Positions 1-5,638 are shown, numbered from the stretch's first letter. The stretch: DNA of 5,638 nt from Candidatus Atribacteria bacterium (GCA_026390275.1 JAPLGF010000347.1:1-5638); one strand, 5' to 3'. The notes: a model not told the origin generated them from the letters alone. Numbers and translations are program-made.

Positions 1-322
1 TCTGGTCACGGCAAAACTGGGGACCGACATGCCTTTTCGGAGATATTTTGTCATCACCTACATGCAGAGTATGGTGGTGGCATGGTCACCAGTCCCAAAA
101 GCATAGGCGGGATAAATCACGATATCCCCCGGTACGGAAGATGGAGCTTCCCAAAAAATCGGGCCAGGTTCCCAAATAGGGAGCATCCAGATAGATCACC
201 ATCGTCGTAGGATCTTGTTCCCAAAATCCCCTCGGGTTTCTATCCAGAAACCACAGATACAGTTTTTCCCTGTCATCTTCCCGTTTGAGACGGATGGTCA
301 GTTTGATCCAGGTCCGATTCAT
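1..322 (-). pseudogene. prmA: Broken ribosomal protein L11 methyltransferase-like gene (prmA remnant), runs off left edge
   Basis: The start is taken as the ATG at 322-320, preceded by AAAGGAA about 5 bases upstream. The product opens MNRTWIKLTIRLKRED, like the N-terminal beta strand of PrmA, which trimethylates ribosomal protein L11 with SAM. The starting frame ends at the TGA at 88-86. One base off, from about 130, the minus strand encodes IVIYPAYAFGTGDHATTILCM, which matches the PrmA signature around DPGxAFGTGxHPTT. The switch falls at a run of five G (126-130); removing one G joins the two frames. That second frame then meets TAG at 60-58, where PrmA usually has Glu, and continues VMTKYLRKGMSV followed by PSFAVTR, where the SAM-binding VLDVGxGSG is expected. 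Only about 65 residues precede the AFGTG motif, against roughly 130-150 in ordinary PrmA, so an internal deletion is also likely. It overlaps the upstream methyltransferase by 50 bases. PrmA ancestry is fairly secure; decay rather than sequence error is inferred from the several independent lesions. Confidence 0.65.
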
Positions 323-1184
323 GAGGATTCCTTTCTGCCAGGATGAAAAGTCCGGAGGCAGATTGTGCTCCCAGCCCCAGCACTTCGAATTGGGCATCGT
401 ACTCCCGGGCGAGTTGAAGAAAGTCTCGATAGAGTATTTCCTCCCGGATAACTTTCTGGAGGACTTTCCGCGGGAGAAGCCGGGCCAAGCTCCCGGTGGC
501 GGAAAACTGAGTGACCCGAAATCCCTGTTCCTGCACCAAATCGTGGATCTCCCGGGGAAAGAAAGCGTGCAAAGGAGGAAATATAAAACGACTCAGAAAC
601 GGCATTCTTTTTTCCGTTGACTCCATCCACCCCGGATGATCCCATTGACCAGAAGAGAAAAAATGGCGAGAAAATTCCACCGATTTCCTCCACTGGATCT
701 CCATTCGAAGGATGACCGGCAGTTGCCCCAATCGACTCACCACTGACACCGCCAGTTTATCCTGGCAAACCCGGCAGAGTTCCTGAAGAGCTTTTTTATG
801 AAACGGAGAGGCATAGGACACCGGGGCATCCAGGGAAAGTACGACATCAAAAGACTGATCCGAAAAAGCGGAGAGGTCTTGTACTTTCCCTTCCCCGAAG
901 GTGATGCCCCTCACTCCCTCCCTCTCAGCCTGCTTTCGTGCTTCCTGGAGCATTCCGGAAGAGAGATCGAGATGGGTCACCTGGCATCCTTTCTTTGCAA
1001 TCAGAATAGAATAACGACCACAACCACCCCCGGCATCGAGCACCCGGAGACCAGGGGAAAAAAGCGGTTCCAGATCCATCCAGACTTCATCGGTATGGAT
1101 GCGTTTTTCCGGATGGAGGTCCCTTCTCTTCTCTCTTCTCACTCCGGCATTCCAGAATATTCGGTGTTGTTGTTCGTTTCCCAT
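273..1184 (-). CDS. Class I SAM-dependent methyltransferase, substrate unknown
   Basis: This 303-residue protein has a Rossmann-type SAM-binding core in its first half. Motif I is VLDAGGGCGRYSI at about residues 48-60, followed by an acidic strand end VTHLDLS (69-75, Asp73 probably contacting the SAM ribose), a GKVQDLSAF segment (99-107, likely adenine contact) and a motif IV-like FDVVLSLDAPVSYAS (112-126). The C-terminal half is rich in Phe, Arg and His and carries no motif I recognise, so the substrate (small molecule, RNA or protein) is open. The start ATG lies 4 bases after the thrS stop with only a weak ribosome binding site (GTGAGC), which suggests translation coupled to thrS; the next in-frame Met is residue 36, too close to motif I. 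The last 17 or so residues, after FILAER, lie inside the broken prmA-like gene and look like filler, so the original stop may have been earlier. Fold assignment is strong; function is unknown. Confidence 0.85.
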   Translation of the reverse strand: MGNEQQHRIFWNAGVRREKRRDLHPEKRIHTDEVWMDLEPLFSPGLRVLDAGGGCGRYSILIAKKGCQVTHLDLSSGMLQEARKQAEREGVRGITFGEGKVQDLSAFSDQSFDVVLSLDAPVSYASPFHKKALQELCRVCQDKLAVSVVSRLGQLPVILRMEIQWRKSVEFSRHFFSSGQWDHPGWMESTEKRMPFLSRFIFPPLHAFFPREIHDLVQEQGFRVTQFSATGSLARLLPRKVLQKVIREEILYRDFLQLAREYDAQFEVLGLGAQSASGLFILAERNPHESDLDQTDHPSQTGR

Positions 1185-1188
1185 TTGC

Positions 1189-3012
1189 TCACATTTTCAT
1201 CTCTTTGATTTCGTCCTGGATGCGTCCTATGAATTGTTCCAGGGAAAATGATCCCAAATCTCCGGCTTTTCGTTCCCGAACCCCCACGGTATGATTTTCT
1301 ACTTCTTTATCACCAACAATGAGGAGATAGGGGATCTTCTGCAATTGTCCTTTCCGTATCTTGGCCCCCAGGGTGGCGTTCTCATCATTGATTTCCACTC
1401 GAACGCCCTGCTCACTCAAGGTTGATTGGAGTTCTTTTCCATGGGAAAGATGCCGTTCGGCAATGGGAATCACCAACACCTGCACCGGCGCCAGCCATAA
1501 CGGGAGAGCACCGGCAGTGTGCTCGATGAGAATCCCCAAAAACCGCTCAATGCTCCCCATGATGGTTCGGTGAATCATGACTGGCCGATGTTTGGCACCG
1601 TCTTCACCGATATAGGAGAGATCAAAACAATCCGGCATGGTAAAATCAAGCTGGATGGTTCCACATTGCCAGCGCCGGCCTAAACAGTCCTTGAGGTGAA
1701 AATCAATCTTGGGTCCATAGAACGCCCCATCACCGGGGTTGATCTTGTAGCTCCGGTTTGTTTCCTTCAGGGCATTTTCTAAGGAACTGGTGGCCAGCTC
1801 CCACATCTCATCCGATCCCATGGAATTTTCCGGCCGGGTACTGAGTTCCAGTTCATACTGAAAATGGAAGAGCCGGTAGAAGTAATCGGCTAAACTGATC
1901 ACCCCGATGATTTCGTCCTTGATCTGGTGGGGTTCCATATAGATATGGGCATCATCCTGGGTGAAACACCGTACCCGCATCAGACCATGCAGAACACCGG
2001 AGAGCTCATGGCGGTGGACCAGGCCGAGTTCTGCTAAACGGAGAGGAAGTTCACGGTAGCTATGGAGCTGGGTCTGGTACACCAGGATTCCTCCCGGACA
2101 GTTCATGGGCTTGACGGCAAAATCCCGTTCATCGATTTTGGCAAAGTACATGTTATCCTGATAATGGTCCCAATGTCCGGAACGTTCCCAAAGGGCACGA
2201 TCCAGGATGATGGGGGTTTTAATTTCCTGATACCCTCGTTTGGCATGTTCCTTTCTCCACACCTCCAGAAGAGTGTTGATGACTGTCATTCCCTTGGGAT
2301 GGAAGAACGGGAACCCGGGCCCTTCCTCATGTAGACTGAAAAGGTCTAATTCTTTTCCCAACCGCCGGTGATCCCGTTTTTTTACTTCTTCTAAGCGATT
2401 GAGGTATTCCTTCAATTGTTCTTTGCTATCGAATGAGATGCCATAAATCCGTTGCAGCATGGGGTTACTTTCTTTCCCCCGCCAGTAGGCTCCGGAAACA
2501 CTCAATAGTTTAAAGGCATGGATGAGCCCGGTCGACGGAATGTGAGGTCCCCGGCACAGATCAAAAAACTCTCCCTGCTGATACAGGCTGATGGTCTCGT
2601 CCGGGATGTCATCCAGTAATTCGATCTTGTAAGTCTCACCTTTTTTGGCAAAAATTTTCCGGGCTTCTTTCCGGTTCATTTCTTTTCGCGAAACCGGGAG
2701 ATCGTCCTGAACAATCTTCAACATTTCCTCTTCAATTTTTCGGAGATCATCTTCATTCAAGGGTTTTTTAAGATCAAAATCGTAATAGAAACCCTCTTCA
2801 ATAGCGGGACCGATGGTGAGCTTCGCCTCGGGAAATAACCGCTTCACTGCCTGTGCCATGATATGGGAGGTGCTATGCCAGTAAATGGTTTTCCCTTCCG
2901 GATCTTCGAAACTCACGTAACCCTGGACGCTTTCTTCCACCCGATTAAGGTCAATCAGTTCGCCATTCTCCATCCTGGCCGCCAGTAAACCTTTTTTTAT
3001 GGTATCATTCAT
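1189..3012 (-). CDS. thrS: Threonyl-tRNA synthetase with shortened N-terminal TGS domain
   Basis: This cytoplasmic class II synthetase charges tRNA-Thr with threonine. It has 607 residues, against about 640 in typical bacteria. Only the second half of the TGS domain remains (about 1-35, including ENGELIDL). The editing domain, which removes Ser from mis-charged tRNA-Thr, has both metal-site pairs: HSTSH (His46, His50) and CRGPH (Cys153, His157). The catalytic core begins near residue 220. It shows the Zn ligand Cys305 in KPMNCPGG, motif 2 from RHELSG through RVRCFTQDDAH (second Zn ligand, His), and motif 3 from MIHRTIMGSIERF (third Zn ligand His; class II Arg). The last 100 or so residues form the anticodon-binding domain, starting LPLWLAPVQV. 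The start is firm: GGAGGAGG lies 8 bases upstream and an in-frame TGA abuts the ATG, so no longer N-terminus is possible in this frame. It leads a unit continuing into the methyltransferase 4 bases downstream. Confidence 0.97.
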   Translation of the reverse strand: MNDTIKKGLLAARMENGELIDLNRVEESVQGYVSFEDPEGKTIYWHSTSHIMAQAVKRLFPEAKLTIGPAIEEGFYYDFDLKKPLNEDDLRKIEEEMLKIVQDDLPVSRKEMNRKEARKIFAKKGETYKIELLDDIPDETISLYQQGEFFDLCRGPHIPSTGLIHAFKLLSVSGAYWRGKESNPMLQRIYGISFDSKEQLKEYLNRLEEVKKRDHRRLGKELDLFSLHEEGPGFPFFHPKGMTVINTLLEVWRKEHAKRGYQEIKTPIILDRALWERSGHWDHYQDNMYFAKIDERDFAVKPMNCPGGILVYQTQLHSYRELPLRLAELGLVHRHELSGVLHGLMRVRCFTQDDAHIYMEPHQIKDEIIGVISLADYFYRLFHFQYELELSTRPENSMGSDEMWELATSSLENALKETNRSYKINPGDGAFYGPKIDFHLKDCLGRRWQCGTIQLDFTMPDCFDLSYIGEDGAKHRPVMIHRTIMGSIERFLGILIEHTAGALPLWLAPVQVLVIPIAERHLSHGKELQSTLSEQGVRVEINDENATLGAKIRKGQLQKIPYLLIVGDKEVENHTVGVRERKAGDLGSFSLEQFIGRIQDEIKEMKM

Positions 3013-3021
3013 TCAGTCTAT

Positions 3022-3049
3022 CCTCCTCCAACGGAATCGTCCGATTCGT
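3022..3049 (-). promoter_or_regulatory. thrS leader: hairpin immediately upstream of a strong Shine-Dalgarno
   Basis: Read on the minus strand, ACGAATC, loop GGAC and GATTCCGT form a 7-bp stem with one bulged C (3049-3031). It ends directly next to the Shine-Dalgarno GGAGGAGG (3029-3022) of thrS. Such a structure could tune ribosome access, since bacterial ThrRS leaders are often regulated. The hairpin and SD are visible; regulation is inference. The leader has no T-box signature. Confidence 0.4.
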
Positions 3050-3116
3050 CGCTCGATGATGAATTTTGTCTTTCCCACTCCCCAACTCCCCACCTTCTCT
3101 TGAGGGTAATGAATAT

Positions 3117-3145
3117 ATTGTATAATTTTCTCCCCCTGAGTTCCA
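3117..3145 (-). promoter_or_regulatory. Probable sigma-70 promoter for thrS
   Basis: On the minus strand there is a -10 hexamer TACAAT (3122-3117; 5 of 6 to consensus), a 17-base spacer and a weak -35 TGGAAC (3145-3140; 3 of 6). It sits between the tRNA operon terminator and thrS, where a promoter is needed, and would give a leader of roughly 100 bases. The AT-rich tract contains overlapping -10-like sequences (TATATT), so the exact start could shift by a few bases. Confidence 0.5.
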
Positions 3146-3172
3146 GTAATCCGCCGGTTGAGACCCAAAAAC

Positions 3173-3204
3173 AAAAAAGCGCTCACCAATTAAAGGTGAG
3201 CGCT
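3173..3204 (-). terminator. Rho-independent terminator of the tRNA operon
   Basis: On the minus strand a perfect 10-bp stem AGCGCTCACC / GGTGAGCGCT encloses a 7-base loop (TTTAATT) and runs straight into TTTTTTG and then more T residues. It starts 9 bases after the 3' CCA of tRNA-Val, so it ends the tRNA transcript and isolates it from thrS. In the other orientation the stem is not followed by a T run, so it acts on the minus strand. Confidence 0.95.
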
Positions 3205-3213
3205 CTTATCCGC

Positions 3214-3288
3214 TGGTGGGCGGCACAGGATTCGAACCTATGGCCTCTTCCGTGTCAGGGAAGCGTTCTTCCTCTGAACTAGCCGCCC
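3214..3288 (-). tRNA. tRNA-Val (anticodon GAC)
   Basis: The 75-base gene folds as a full cloverleaf. The acceptor stem is GGGCGGC / GCCGCCC with discriminator A and an encoded CCA. The D arm is GTTC-AGAGGAA-GAAC, with a minimal 7-base loop. The anticodon stem CTTCC / GGAAG holds the loop CTGACAC, giving anticodon GAC, and the T arm carries TTCGAAT. It is the last of the five tRNAs, 15 bases after tRNA-Cys and just before the terminator. It reads GUC and GUU; a Val tRNA reading GUA/GUG must lie elsewhere. Confidence 0.96.
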
Positions 3289-3303
3289 TCATTTTATACT
3301 GAG

Positions 3304-3378
3304 TGGAGGCGGCACTCGGACTTGAACCGAGGATAAAGGATTTGCAGTCCTCTGCCTTAGCCGCTTGGCTATGCCGCC
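3304..3378 (-). tRNA. tRNA-Cys (anticodon GCA)
   Basis: The 75-base cloverleaf has acceptor stem GGCGGCA / TGCCGCC, discriminator U (the normal identity base for tRNA-Cys) and an encoded CCA. The anticodon loop CTGCAAA sits on stem GAGGA / TCCTT, giving GCA. The T arm CTCGG-TTCAAGT-CCGAG is perfectly paired. It is fourth in the operon, 7 bases after tRNA-Gly. Confidence 0.96.
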
Positions 3379-3385
3379 ATAAACA

Positions 3386-3461
3386 TGGAGCGGAAGACGG
3401 GATTCGAACCCGCGACCCCCACCTTGGCAAGGTGATGCTCTACCAGCTGAGCTACTTCCGC
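3386..3461 (-). tRNA. tRNA-Gly (anticodon GCC)
   Basis: The 76-base cloverleaf has acceptor stem GCGGAAG / CTTCCGC, discriminator U as expected for Gly, and an encoded CCA. The D arm is the standard GCTC...GAGC; the anticodon loop TTGCCAA on stem TCACC / GGTGG gives GCC; the T loop is TTCGAAT. It is third in the operon, 7 bases after tRNA-Phe, and sits downstream of the glycine-cleavage gene gcvH, though this adjacency may be chance. Confidence 0.96.
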
Positions 3462-3468
3462 CAGGTTA

Positions 3469-3544
3469 TGGTGCCGAGACCCAGAATTGAACTGGGGACG
3501 CATGGATTTTCAGTCCATCGCTCTACCATCTGAGCTATCTCGGC
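3469..3544 (-). tRNA. tRNA-Phe (anticodon GAA)
   Basis: The 76-base cloverleaf has acceptor stem GCCGAGA / TCTCGGC, discriminator A and an encoded CCA. The anticodon stem ATGGA / TCCAT holds CTGAAAA, giving GAA. The D arm is standard (GCTC...GAGC) and the T loop reads TTCAATT. It is second in the operon, 9 bases after tRNA-Asp. Flanking GT / AC bases could extend the acceptor pairing, but alignment of U8-A9 and the CCA fixes the ends given here. Confidence 0.96.
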
Positions 3545-3553
3545 ACTCAAGGC

Positions 3554-3632
3554 TGGCGGGGTCGACGGGATTTGAACCCGCGATCTTCAACGTGACAGGC
3601 TGACGTGTTTGACCAGGCTACACCACGACCCC
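3554..3632 (-). tRNA. tRNA-Asp (anticodon GTC)
   Basis: The 79-base cloverleaf has acceptor stem GGGGTCG / CGACCCC, discriminator G (the Asp identity base) and an encoded CCA. The D arm GTGT-AGCCTGGTCAA-ACAC has a large 11-base loop, which explains the extra length. The anticodon stem TCAGC / GTTGA (one G-T pair) holds CTGTCAC, giving GTC. It is the first tRNA of the operon, about 105 bases after the predicted transcription start. Confidence 0.96.
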
Positions 3633-3743
3633 GCTCATATCAATCGGTCCCAAAAGGCTGGTAATCTCTCGGACCAAATTCCCATTCGTTATTCGTTTCT
3701 TCCCCAACCCAGACTCTTTTTCCTTGCCGGGAAAGCAATTAAC

Positions 3744-3772
3744 ATTCTAATGGGTTCACCCGTTTTTGACAA
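3744..3772 (-). promoter_or_regulatory. Strong sigma-70 promoter of the tRNA operon
   Basis: On the minus strand, TTGTCA (3772-3767; 5 of 6) and TAGAAT (3749-3744; 5 of 6) are separated by exactly 17 bases. Transcription would begin near 3737, giving a leader of about 105 bases before tRNA-Asp that holds no open gene. It starts 37 bases after the gcvH stop codon, and the only gene set it can serve is the tRNA cluster. Confidence 0.8.
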
Positions 3773-3808
3773 GTCTTTCTCCAAAATATTCATAGAGCCA
3801 GGAGAATG

Positions 3809-4195
3809 CTATTCCCCATGAGAAATAAATTCCTGATATCCGGCGGTATCCAGAAGACCAGAGAGTTCACTTTCATCACTCGCTTGCATTCGCAGAATCC
3901 ACCCCTTTTCATAGGGGCTCTGGTTGATGAGCTCGGGTTTCTTCTCGAGAAGGGTGTTCACCTCCACAATTTGGCCGGAAAGAGGAGCATAGAGGTTGGA
4001 AATAGTTTTGATCGATTCCACATCGCCAATTCGTTCCGATTTTTTTACTGTCACTCCGGGACGGGGCATTTCCACGAACACCACCTCCCCTAACTCTTGC
4101 TGGGCATGATCAGTTATTCCACAGAGATACCGATCATTTTCCTTTTTAACCCAAAAGTGTTCCGGTGTAAACCATACATCGCCCGGCAAATTCAT
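3809..4195 (-). CDS. gcvH: Glycine cleavage system H protein (lipoyl carrier)
   Basis: The 128-residue product, a normal length, carries the aminomethyl group between the P and T proteins on a lipoyl-lysine; the reduced arm is then re-oxidised by LpdA. The family pattern is clear. HFWVKKEN near the N-terminus is followed by GITDHAQQELGEVVFVEMP (26-44), then the lipoylation segment ESIKTISNLYAPLSG (60-74) with acceptor Lys63, and a C-terminal GWILRMQASDESELSGLL. The start ATG is preceded by a near-perfect AAGGAGGT five bases upstream. It follows lpdA by 82 bases and is probably co-transcribed with it. No gcvT or gcvP is visible, so it could also act as a lipoate carrier in another pathway; lpdA pairing fits either. 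Cys25 before GIT, where small residues such as Val are common, is a minor oddity. No clear terminator follows it before the tRNA promoter. Confidence 0.95.
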   Translation of the reverse strand: MNLPGDVWFTPEHFWVKKENDRYLCGITDHAQQELGEVVFVEMPRPGVTVKKSERIGDVESIKTISNLYAPLSGQIVEVNTLLEKKPELINQSPYEKGWILRMQASDESELSGLLDTAGYQEFISHGE

Positions 4196-4229
4196 TCACG
4201 ACCTCCTTTTTCATCCCTTGATCTGCCGG

Positions 4230-4267
4230 TGCGTGGCACGCAAACAGGTGGCGCCAGCACACTGGCG
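4230..4267 (-). other. Two tandem small hairpins between lpdA and gcvH
   Basis: Reading the minus strand, CGCCAG-TGTG-CTGGCG (4267-4252) forms a 6-bp stem with a 4-base loop, and TGCGT-GCC-ACGCA (4242-4230) forms a 5-bp stem. Neither is followed by a T run, so they are unlikely to be terminators. They may stabilise or separate the lpdA and gcvH parts of a joint message. The pairing is visible; a role is inference. Confidence 0.35.
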
Positions 4268-4277
4268 TGGTTGTTTT

Positions 4278-5638
4278 TCATGAAAAATGAAGGGGGAAAC
4301 CGAAAACGGATTCTGCTGCTTCCATCACCGTTTCGGTGAGAGTGGGATGGGGGTGAATGGTTTCGGCAATTTCTTCCGGAGTACATTCCAGCGACATGGC
4401 CAGAGTGAGCTCCCCGATCAAATCCGAGGCATGCGGGCCGATGATATGCGCACCCAGGATCTCCTGGGTGGAACCATCGGCGATGATCTTCACAAACCCT
4501 TCCGTTTCACCCTCTATCATGGCTTTTCCAGACGCCCGGAAGGGAAACTTCCCAGTCTTAACCGGAAAACCAGCTTTCGTCGCTTCTTCTTCGGTCATTC
4601 CCACGGAACTGATTTCCGGAGAACAAAAAATACAGTTTGGAACCACCCGATAATTAATCTTGGAATTCTGCCCTAATATATTATTGACTGCTATTTCTGC
4701 TTCTTTGTATGCCACATGAGCCAAAAGATGTTGCCCATTCACGTCGCCTGCCGCAAAGAGAGTGGGAACTGAGGTTCGCAGCTGTTCATCAGTTTCCACA
4801 GCCCGTTTGTTCATTTTTACTCCGGTCATTTCCAGGTTCAATCCCTCGGTCATGGGCACCCTTCCAGTGGCGACCAGGACGTACTCCCCTTCTGCCTGCC
4901 TGGCCTCACCATTCACTTCATAGTGAACCTGGAGATTCCCATCACGGGTGATTTGAAGAACCCGGGAGTTTACCTGGATCTTCATCCCTCGTTTTCCCAG
5001 TATGGAGACCAGGAGGTCAGCTACTTCCCGATCAACGGTGGGAAGGATACCGGGGAGCATTTCCACGACTTCCACTTCCGTCCCGAAGGTATTGAAAATA
5101 CAGGCCATTTCTATCCCGATATAGCCTCCACCAATGACCACCATTTTGCGGGGGATAGCCAGGAGGTCAAGAGCCTGGTCGCTGTCGATAACTCCTGCCA
5201 GATCCACCCCCGGCACCGGAATTTGGGCTGATTTGGATCCACTGGCTAAGAGGATATTTTTCGCCCGAATATCTTCCGGGGTCCCGTCGTTTTTTACCAC
5301 ATGAACGGTGGTGGCATCGAGGAAAGAGGCAAATCCCTCCACCACTTCTGCTCCCGCTTTTCGGAGGAGGAAACGAACTCCACCGGTGAGTTGTTTGACA
5401 ATTTTTCTTTTTCTCGCCAATACCTTCGGCCAATCAACTCCTCCAAAGGAAGCTTGAACACCAAATTCACCGGCTTTTTCCACTAAGTGGGCGACTTCCT
5501 GGGTCCGGAAAAATACCTTGGTCGGGATACATCCCCGATTTAAGCTGGTCCCCCCGATGTCCCGGCTTTCAATGAGGGTCACTTTCAATCCTTTTTGCGC
5601 AGCGCGGATGGCTCCGGCATAACCGGCGGGGCCTCCAC
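4278..5638 (-). CDS. lpdA: Dihydrolipoamide dehydrogenase (E3), 5' end beyond window; first redox Cys replaced by Ser
   Basis: This FAD/NAD flavoprotein oxidises dihydrolipoyl groups on carriers such as GcvH, passing electrons to NAD+. The frame is open to the right edge, and its first visible residues GGPAGYAGAIRAAQKG are the FAD-binding loop, so only about ten residues are missing; the TTG at 5588 is internal. Counting from the first full codon, the redox segment is GGTSLNRGCIPTK (28-40), the NAD site VIGGGYIGIE (167-176), the second FAD contact AAGDVNG (295-301), and the dimer-interface active site HPHPTLTE (428-435) with the catalytic His-Glu pair. The full length would be near 463, normal for the family. 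The striking point is Ser31 (codon AGC at 5546-5544) where E3 enzymes have the interchange Cys; the flavin-side Cys36 is kept. Everything else looks intact. If real, ordinary lipoamide turnover should be badly impaired, so a changed function or a base error is possible. gcvH follows. Confidence 0.93.
   Translation of the reverse strand, partial: GGPAGYAGAIRAAQKGLKVTLIESRDIGGTSLNRGCIPTKVFFRTQEVAHLVEKAGEFGVQASFGGVDWPKVLARKRKIVKQLTGGVRFLLRKAGAEVVEGFASFLDATTVHVVKNDGTPEDIRAKNILLASGSKSAQIPVPGVDLAGVIDSDQALDLLAIPRKMVVIGGGYIGIEMACIFNTFGTEVEVVEMLPGILPTVDREVADLLVSILGKRGMKIQVNSRVLQITRDGNLQVHYEVNGEARQAEGEYVLVATGRVPMTEGLNLEMTGVKMNKRAVETDEQLRTSVPTLFAAGDVNGQHLLAHVAYKEAEIAVNNILGQNSKINYRVVPNCIFCSPEISSVGMTEEEATKAGFPVKTGKFPFRASGKAMIEGETEGFVKIIADGSTQEILGAHIIGPHASDLIGELTLAMSLECTPEEIAETIHPHPTLTETVMEAAESVFGFPLHFS

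Noticed and set aside
86..397. 103-residue minus-strand open frame as a stand-alone gene
   Set aside because: Its first 25 residues lie in the methyltransferase without a supporting ribosome binding site, and its end is an out-of-frame read of the PrmA AFGTG region. It is treated as part of the prmA remnant starting at 322.
3013..3116. T-box riboswitch before thrS
   Set aside because: No T-box consensus, specifier loop or antiterminator/terminator pair could be found in the leader of about 100 bases.
3100..3126. Plus-strand promoter TTGAGG - 15 bases - TATAAT
   Set aside because: The spacer is too short and no plus-strand gene follows; the AT-rich tract better serves the minus-strand thrS promoter.
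3206..3533. Open frames of 60-76 residues on both strands over the tRNA cluster
   Set aside because: They read through five well-folded tRNA genes and are chance translations of conserved tRNA sequence.
3783..3807. TTCTCC...GGAGAA inverted repeat after gcvH as a terminator
   Set aside because: The stem is only 6 bp with a loop of about 18 bases and no T run, so it does not fit a rho-independent terminator.
4192..4386. Minus-strand 64-residue open frame bridging lpdA and gcvH
   Set aside because: It starts inside lpdA in another frame, shows no domain, and its sequence is low-complexity shadow plus intergenic hairpins.

Overview
This 5.6 kb window is bacterial chromosomal housekeeping DNA, and every supported gene lies on the minus strand. 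Base composition looks roughly balanced (about half G+C by eye). The genes have strong AGGAGG-type ribosome binding sites, the promoters are sigma-70-like, and the tRNAs have encoded CCA ends. This fits a Firmicutes-like or deep-branching anaerobic bacterium, but the lineage cannot be fixed from the sequence alone. No mobile element, CRISPR array or phage gene was seen.

Layout in the direction of transcription (high to low coordinates): (1) 5638-3809 holds the 3' nine-tenths or more of a dihydrolipoamide dehydrogenase gene (lpdA, start outside the window), then gcvH, the lipoyl carrier of the glycine cleavage system. The 82-base gap between them carries two small hairpins. (2) 3772-3173 is a self-contained tRNA operon: a near-consensus promoter, a leader of about 105 bases, five tRNAs (Asp-GTC, Phe-GAA, Gly-GCC, Cys-GCA, Val-GAC) and a strong rho-independent terminator. 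(3) 3145-1 is a second transcription unit: a probable promoter, a structured leader of about 100 bases, thrS (threonyl-tRNA synthetase with a shortened N-terminal TGS domain), a class I SAM-dependent methyltransferase 4 bases downstream, and a broken gene resembling prmA (ribosomal protein L11 methyltransferase) that runs off the left edge.

The common theme is translation (tRNAs, ThrRS, PrmA-like remnant), beside the lipoate-dependent pair LpdA/GcvH. In glycine cleavage, LpdA re-oxidises the dihydrolipoyl arm of GcvH with NAD+, so these two neighbours are functional partners.

No wholly new system is evident. Three departures from family norms deserve attention. LpdA has Ser where the first redox-active Cys should be (S-x4-C instead of C-x4-C). 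The prmA-like gene has a frameshift, a stop codon, a degraded SAM-binding motif and an apparent internal deletion. ThrRS lacks about 27 N-terminal residues, with an in-frame stop directly before its start codon.
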